Of a stretch of DNA of 64,000 bases, positions 60,283 through 64,000 are shown piece by piece. The DNA comes from Halomonas sp. GT (GTDB taxonomy: Bacteria; Pseudomonadota; Gammaproteobacteria; Pseudomonadales; Halomonadaceae), in assembly GCF_002082565.1 (NCBI RefSeq), contig NZ_CP020562.1:2604001-2668000 (forward strand), in the 5' to 3' direction. The position numbers were made by a program, and so were the translations under genes. How positions within the stretch are numbered: position 1 is the stretch's first letter; every line of letters begins with the position of its first letter. The notes under the pieces are model-generated. The model did no database searches and was not told where the DNA came from. It saw only the letters and a list, made by a program, of their open reading frames with translations.

Positions 60283-63200
60283 TTAAAATTTAACAGAATT
60301 TTCACTGCAACCAAAACTTCCATTAGCCTCAGCTAACATACTTGCATAACGTTGGTACTCTTTAGCACCACCATAGTGCTGCTTGCGTTTGATCTCTTCT
60401 TTTACCTTGGCTTTAAAACCAGCATGATACTTAAAGTGAGCAAACCATACGTTATCGCTCAGTACATTAACATTTGCAATATCGTGAATGCCTTGAGATG
60501 TACGAATCCATGGTGTGTACTTGAGTAACGCATATTTTTGCGATGTAAAGGCATTTGGTTCAGCATTTTGATCAATTCGATGGCGCAGGCTGCTTACAGA
60601 GCTAATATTATTAGAATAAAAACCACTGCCAATACACCAGTCCACCAAGGGTTTTTTATCGTGCCAATTCGCTACTTCAAATGGTTTATCGACCGTAAAA
60701 TCGGCATTATTCAAATCACCGAATGGGTACATATCAATCATATCCGTACGAATGCAATCGTATCCTTTTGACTCTACTTCCTCTACATAGCTTTGCAGTG
60801 AACGTTGCTGGTAGCCAGGGAATACCAGTAGCTCATCTGCATCGGCAATCAACGCCCATTTTCCTATGCAGTGGTTGGCTAAAATAGCCTGTTGCCAAGC
60901 TACTCCATAATGTGAGTATTTATACTCAGTGTCTGCTGAGTAGAGCACAACATCCGGTTGCTCATAGAGGTATTCTCGCGTGCCATCATCCGAACAATTA
61001 TCAGAAATGATAAATGCTTTAACCCCTAACTTCCGGTAATGATCCAAGAAATGTGGCAGCATAATCATTTCATTACGCACAGTGGCTACGACAATAACAC
61101 AGCTGCTAGTAAGCTCTTGTACTTTTTCCAGTGAAGAAATCAATTCAAGCTGGTTACTTTTCTCCTTAACTGAAGCCCCCCAACAAGATGGCCATATTTT
61201 TTTAGGCCATAGTTGATCTGTTCCTTTTACTTGATAGGCAATCTTTTGATGTTCCGCAAGATCTAGGTGGGTAACCTGAGTAGGCGTAGCCGCAGATGGC
61301 ATAAATGTATTTTCAAACATGCCGATAGGTACAGCAGCGCCATAAGTCCGGCGGCGCTGATAACATTCGTAATCTTCATTATTTGGTGCAATTCCTTGCA
61401 TCGCTAGCAAGTCGCCTACCAACTTATCCTCCATGAAGGAGTTAACGATTAAGCGTTTACCCTCAGGCGTTGCTTTCGCTTCTATTAGTGCTTTAAGCGC
61501 TATGCGTGAAAGAGTATAGGCACCGCCGCCATCTGCATATAAGGAGGGTTCTGGCGATTTATCCAGCGCTTTTTGGGCACGCATAGTCTTAGATTTTGTA
61601 TGGTGCCAACTTCGGTCCATACCACCAATAGGGCGATAAATTACCCGCCCATAATAATGGTGCTTGCGGTAGGCTAAGGTATTGAAGTAATTGTCTACAT
61701 CCAAATAGCAGTCATCGTCAATTTTTAATACGTATTGAGCAGCCGTGTTCTGATACACCCACTCCATCAACTTTAGCGATTTATGGGGTAAATCTTCATA
61801 GGTATCTGAAACGTTAAGCTCTAATATGTCCCCCGTTAGCGTGTCATTGCCGTCACCAACCATAATCACATAAGGTATTCCACGTGCCTTTAGGTCTTGC
61901 AGCCAGGTTTCACGAATTGCCTTAATACGGGTGTCCAAATAAGCACGGCAAGAGTAGATCACCACTAAGGTGTCTTGCGGCCAAGCCGGCTGAATGCTAA
62001 GTTTTTTTGCACTGAGCGCAACCGGTGTGATTTTAGAAAACAGTGCATCGTGAATATTACCAAATTTAGCTTCTAACGTGGCACGTATCCCTTTTAACCA
62101 CTGCTTAATCATAGCGTGCTGATTCGATAACTGCTGGAGGTTAGCCAACGCCGTACATGCAGGTGCAGGTAACCAATAGGCCGGATTCGAGTCTGCTATT
62201 ATTTGCTGGAGACAGTGATCGATAAGCTGTAAGTGTGTAGAGGCGTCTTCTGGATAAAGACTTAAAGCACTAGTCAGCATATCTACACTTAAGAACATGG
62301 CGTGCCAGTTGTGAATTGCCATGAGTTGATCATTACCAAGCCGGTTTTCTAACAACGCTTTTGCGGCAAAATTTTGTGCATTATTTGAAACACTGCTGGC
62401 TCGTTCAGTATTTTGACGCAGTACGCTACGAATATCATCACGATATAATGCTACTAACTGTTCACTAATGGCCTGATTAATCAGTGGGTGTGCGGCATAA
62501 CGCACAGCTTCCATGTGATCGGCACCAATAACATCCTGCAGTAGTTCGAATAATTCTTGATTTCCAAGAGTTTGTTTTGGTAGAAGCGCTGCTACCAATT
62601 CACGCTGCATAAAACGCGCTTCAGGGTTGCGTTTTAGTTTGAAATATTCGAGCCCACGATGAACCTGACGCCACTGTGTAGTGAGTTCATCAAGATGAGT
62701 AAACGCATATTGAATAGTCTGCCAGTGCTGATGCGCTCTTACCAAGGAAGCAGGCGCGCTAGGCATCATGCCCGCTTGATCTAACTTCTGCCAAAAAGAG
62801 GGTGAAAGACCATAGTGACGAACAGCTGCTAAAGCGACATCTTTTTGCTGGTAATCGGTCATCTGTGGAAGCTTACTCAGCATCGCTACCAATGAGTCTT
62901 GTAACAATGCATCATGAAGCCGCGAAAACCATTCGCCCTGAAGGTTATCTAATAGTGTTAATACGGCATAACGCATTTTCTCGGCTTGTGCCTGGGTAGC
63001 CTCCCCTCGCGATTCTAACACTTGTATATGATGAACTGCATACCAAACACACTCTGTGTTAAGCCAACCTTTGTCCAGCATTTTTCCCAACCGCCACATC
63101 GCATCGGTTGCCCGACCTAGCTGACGGTCGGCTACCAACGGAGCAATTGCTAAGGAAACCGCCCAGGTATTATCAGCATGATCAAGTGAGTAGTAACCCG

Positions 63201-64000
63201 TAAAATCCGTCAACTGCTTTAAGCTAAGTAGCTTGGCTTCTTTGGCCATCAGCGGAATAACAGACTGCAAGAAAGTTTTTTTAACGTTACCTACCAGTTG
63301 AAGCTCGTGAACAACCGCTGAAATCGCATCGAATGTATTGCTGTGTTTTTCCTGGAGTTTATGATTTAATTTTTTTTGCGCCTGCCACATTAATTGCGTA
63401 TCAAAGCCAACAGAATAGGAGGCTATAGAAATTTCACTTTCTTCCTGCCCACCCCCTGCATTCAAAAAACTATCTAGCTGCATAGTAGTTGCAAAATCAC
63501 GATAATAAGCTTGGGTACTTTCCTCCAGTGAAGTTAATGCCCCAGAAAAACGTAGGTGCTCTAACGCCAATAAGCCTAGATACTGCTTATTGTCTGATTC
63601 TTGCAATTTGGCGATATCTTCAAGCCATAAAAATTTCTGTTCGCTTGTGAGGCTAAGTTTAAGTGCCCCCGGATAACTTACAGAATGAATACTTATCTCA
63701 ATAGTGTTATTAAGAGCCGATTTACAATTTTCCCAAACATACCCAGGCACTTCAATTTCAAATGGATGTTGTACAGTTGCTTTGATTGATGCAGCTTTCT
63801 GTATGGCACTACCTATCTTTGCGAGCGAGCCCGATGCCTCAGTGCTTATATCACTAATAGGGGTGCGAAGTAGTACTGGCCAATCCTGAGTTTCTTTACC
63901 TAACTTTACTGTTAATAGAGGTGTCTCGTGAGTAGCTAACGTAATGAAACCTTTGATAACAAAATGATCAAAGCCTTCAATTCCTGCTATCACATCGCCA
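60283..64000 (-). CDS. large multidomain glycosyltransferase, GT31-like plus GT2/GT92-like, 5' end outside window
   Basis: At least 1238 residues are visible; the frame remains open at the right edge, so the apparent GTG at 63993 is not taken as the start. The first 670 residues are helical without clear motifs (LPQMTDYQQKDVALAAVRHYG-like repeats). Residues about 675-900 resemble a GT31-type galactosyltransferase fold: VVIYSCRAYLDTRIKAIRETWLQ, YEDLPHKSLKLMEWVYQN, the DxD-like KIDDDCYLDVDNYF near 761, and LYADGGGAYTLSRIAL. Residues about 960-1236 form a Glyco_tranf_2_4-like domain: VVATVRNEMIMLPHFLDHYRKLGV, IISDNCSDDGTREYL, ALIADADELLVFPG. Two catalytic modules imply synthesis of a disaccharide segment. 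Confidence 0.8.
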   Translation of the reverse strand, partial: GDVIAGIEGFDHFVIKGFITLATHETPLLTVKLGKETQDWPVLLRTPISDISTEASGSLAKIGSAIQKAASIKATVQHPFEIEVPGYVWENCKSALNNTIEISIHSVSYPGALKLSLTSEQKFLWLEDIAKLQESDNKQYLGLLALEHLRFSGALTSLEESTQAYYRDFATTMQLDSFLNAGGGQEESEISIASYSVGFDTQLMWQAQKKLNHKLQEKHSNTFDAISAVVHELQLVGNVKKTFLQSVIPLMAKEAKLLSLKQLTDFTGYYSLDHADNTWAVSLAIAPLVADRQLGRATDAMWRLGKMLDKGWLNTECVWYAVHHIQVLESRGEATQAQAEKMRYAVLTLLDNLQGEWFSRLHDALLQDSLVAMLSKLPQMTDYQQKDVALAAVRHYGLSPSFWQKLDQAGMMPSAPASLVRAHQHWQTIQYAFTHLDELTTQWRQVHRGLEYFKLKRNPEARFMQRELVAALLPKQTLGNQELFELLQDVIGADHMEAVRYAAHPLINQAISEQLVALYRDDIRSVLRQNTERASSVSNNAQNFAAKALLENRLGNDQLMAIHNWHAMFLSVDMLTSALSLYPEDASTHLQLIDHCLQQIIADSNPAYWLPAPACTALANLQQLSNQHAMIKQWLKGIRATLEAKFGNIHDALFSKITPVALSAKKLSIQPAWPQDTLVVIYSCRAYLDTRIKAIRETWLQDLKARGIPYVIMVGDGNDTLTGDILELNVSDTYEDLPHKSLKLMEWVYQNTAAQYVLKIDDDCYLDVDNYFNTLAYRKHHYYGRVIYRPIGGMDRSWHHTKSKTMRAQKALDKSPEPSLYADGGGAYTLSRIALKALIEAKATPEGKRLIVNSFMEDKLVGDLLAMQGIAPNNEDYECYQRRRTYGAAVPIGMFENTFMPSAATPTQVTHLDLAEHQKIAYQVKGTDQLWPKKIWPSCWGASVKEKSNQLELISSLEKVQELTSSCVIVVATVRNEMIMLPHFLDHYRKLGVKAFIISDNCSDDGTREYLYEQPDVVLYSADTEYKYSHYGVAWQQAILANHCIGKWALIADADELLVFPGYQQRSLQSYVEEVESKGYDCIRTDMIDMYPFGDLNNADFTVDKPFEVANWHDKKPLVDWCIGSGFYSNNISSVSSLRHRIDQNAEPNAFTSQKYALLKYTPWIRTSQGIHDIANVNVLSDNVWFAHFKYHAGFKAKVKEEIKRKQHYGGAKEYQRYASMLAEANGSFGCSENSVKF

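Overview
The window looks like a chromosomal segment of a moderately halophilic gammaproteobacterium, most probably Halomonas or a close relative (Halomonadaceae). The basis is the overall protein flavour, the mid-50s-looking GC content of the core genes, the group-2-type capsule genes next to a sphingolipid-like PKS module, and the cysDNC, glmS, galU, pgi, pgm and galE set beside exopolysaccharide genes. The genus call is inference; no 16S rRNA or marker gene is present.

Layout. (1) 1-6.8 kb: mixed housekeeping genes. These are a partial gabD-type aldehyde dehydrogenase, an FMN split-barrel stress protein, a secreted CAP-domain protein, CreA, a truncated integrase beside tRNA-Arg(CCT), an AEC transporter and a membrane diguanylate cyclase. 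(2) 7.0-22.0 kb: one tightly coupled plus-strand operon, kpsC, kpsS, SDR, LTA-synthase-like phosphotransferase, a 2437-residue type I PKS, an alpha-oxoamine synthase and an RfaH paralogue. The PKS has no thioesterase. The next gene is a PLP enzyme that condenses acyl thioesters with amino acids, so the operon reads as a factory for a sphingoid-like amino-lipid that could anchor a capsule bearing a Kdo linker. (3) 22-28.6 kb: an orphan TRAP binding protein, a self-sufficient CYP116B-type P450 with a divergent IclR regulator, rnk and gdhA. (4) 29.1-35.4 kb: an AT-rich, probably acquired minus-strand operon. It encodes a fused malonate-decarboxylase beta/gamma-like protein, a MatB-type malonyl-CoA synthetase, a TRAP QMP transporter and a GntR regulator, with a palindromic operator at its 5' end. 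No MatA-type decarboxylase is present. (5) 35.8-36.4 kb: a degenerate IS30 element with recognisable terminal inverted repeats.

(6) 36.5-64 kb: polysaccharide supply and assembly. It holds a flippase-like membrane protein, glmS, cysQ, cysNC, cysD, a transposase-derived protein, an SLC13 anion permease, galU, pgi, pgm, galE, glycosyltransferases, an FkbM methyltransferase, a pyruvyltransferase-like protein and three sulfotransferase-like proteins. CysDNC makes PAPS, sulfotransferases would use it, and CysQ removes the PAP product. The neighbourhood therefore suggests a sulfated, possibly pyruvylated exopolysaccharide.

Short in-frame or intergenic tandem repeats of 12-17 bp recur at five places in the first 27 kb. 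Three of the arrays share a GACAGT core in a 15-bp unit. No CRISPR array, rRNA, complete insertion sequence or intact prophage is visible.
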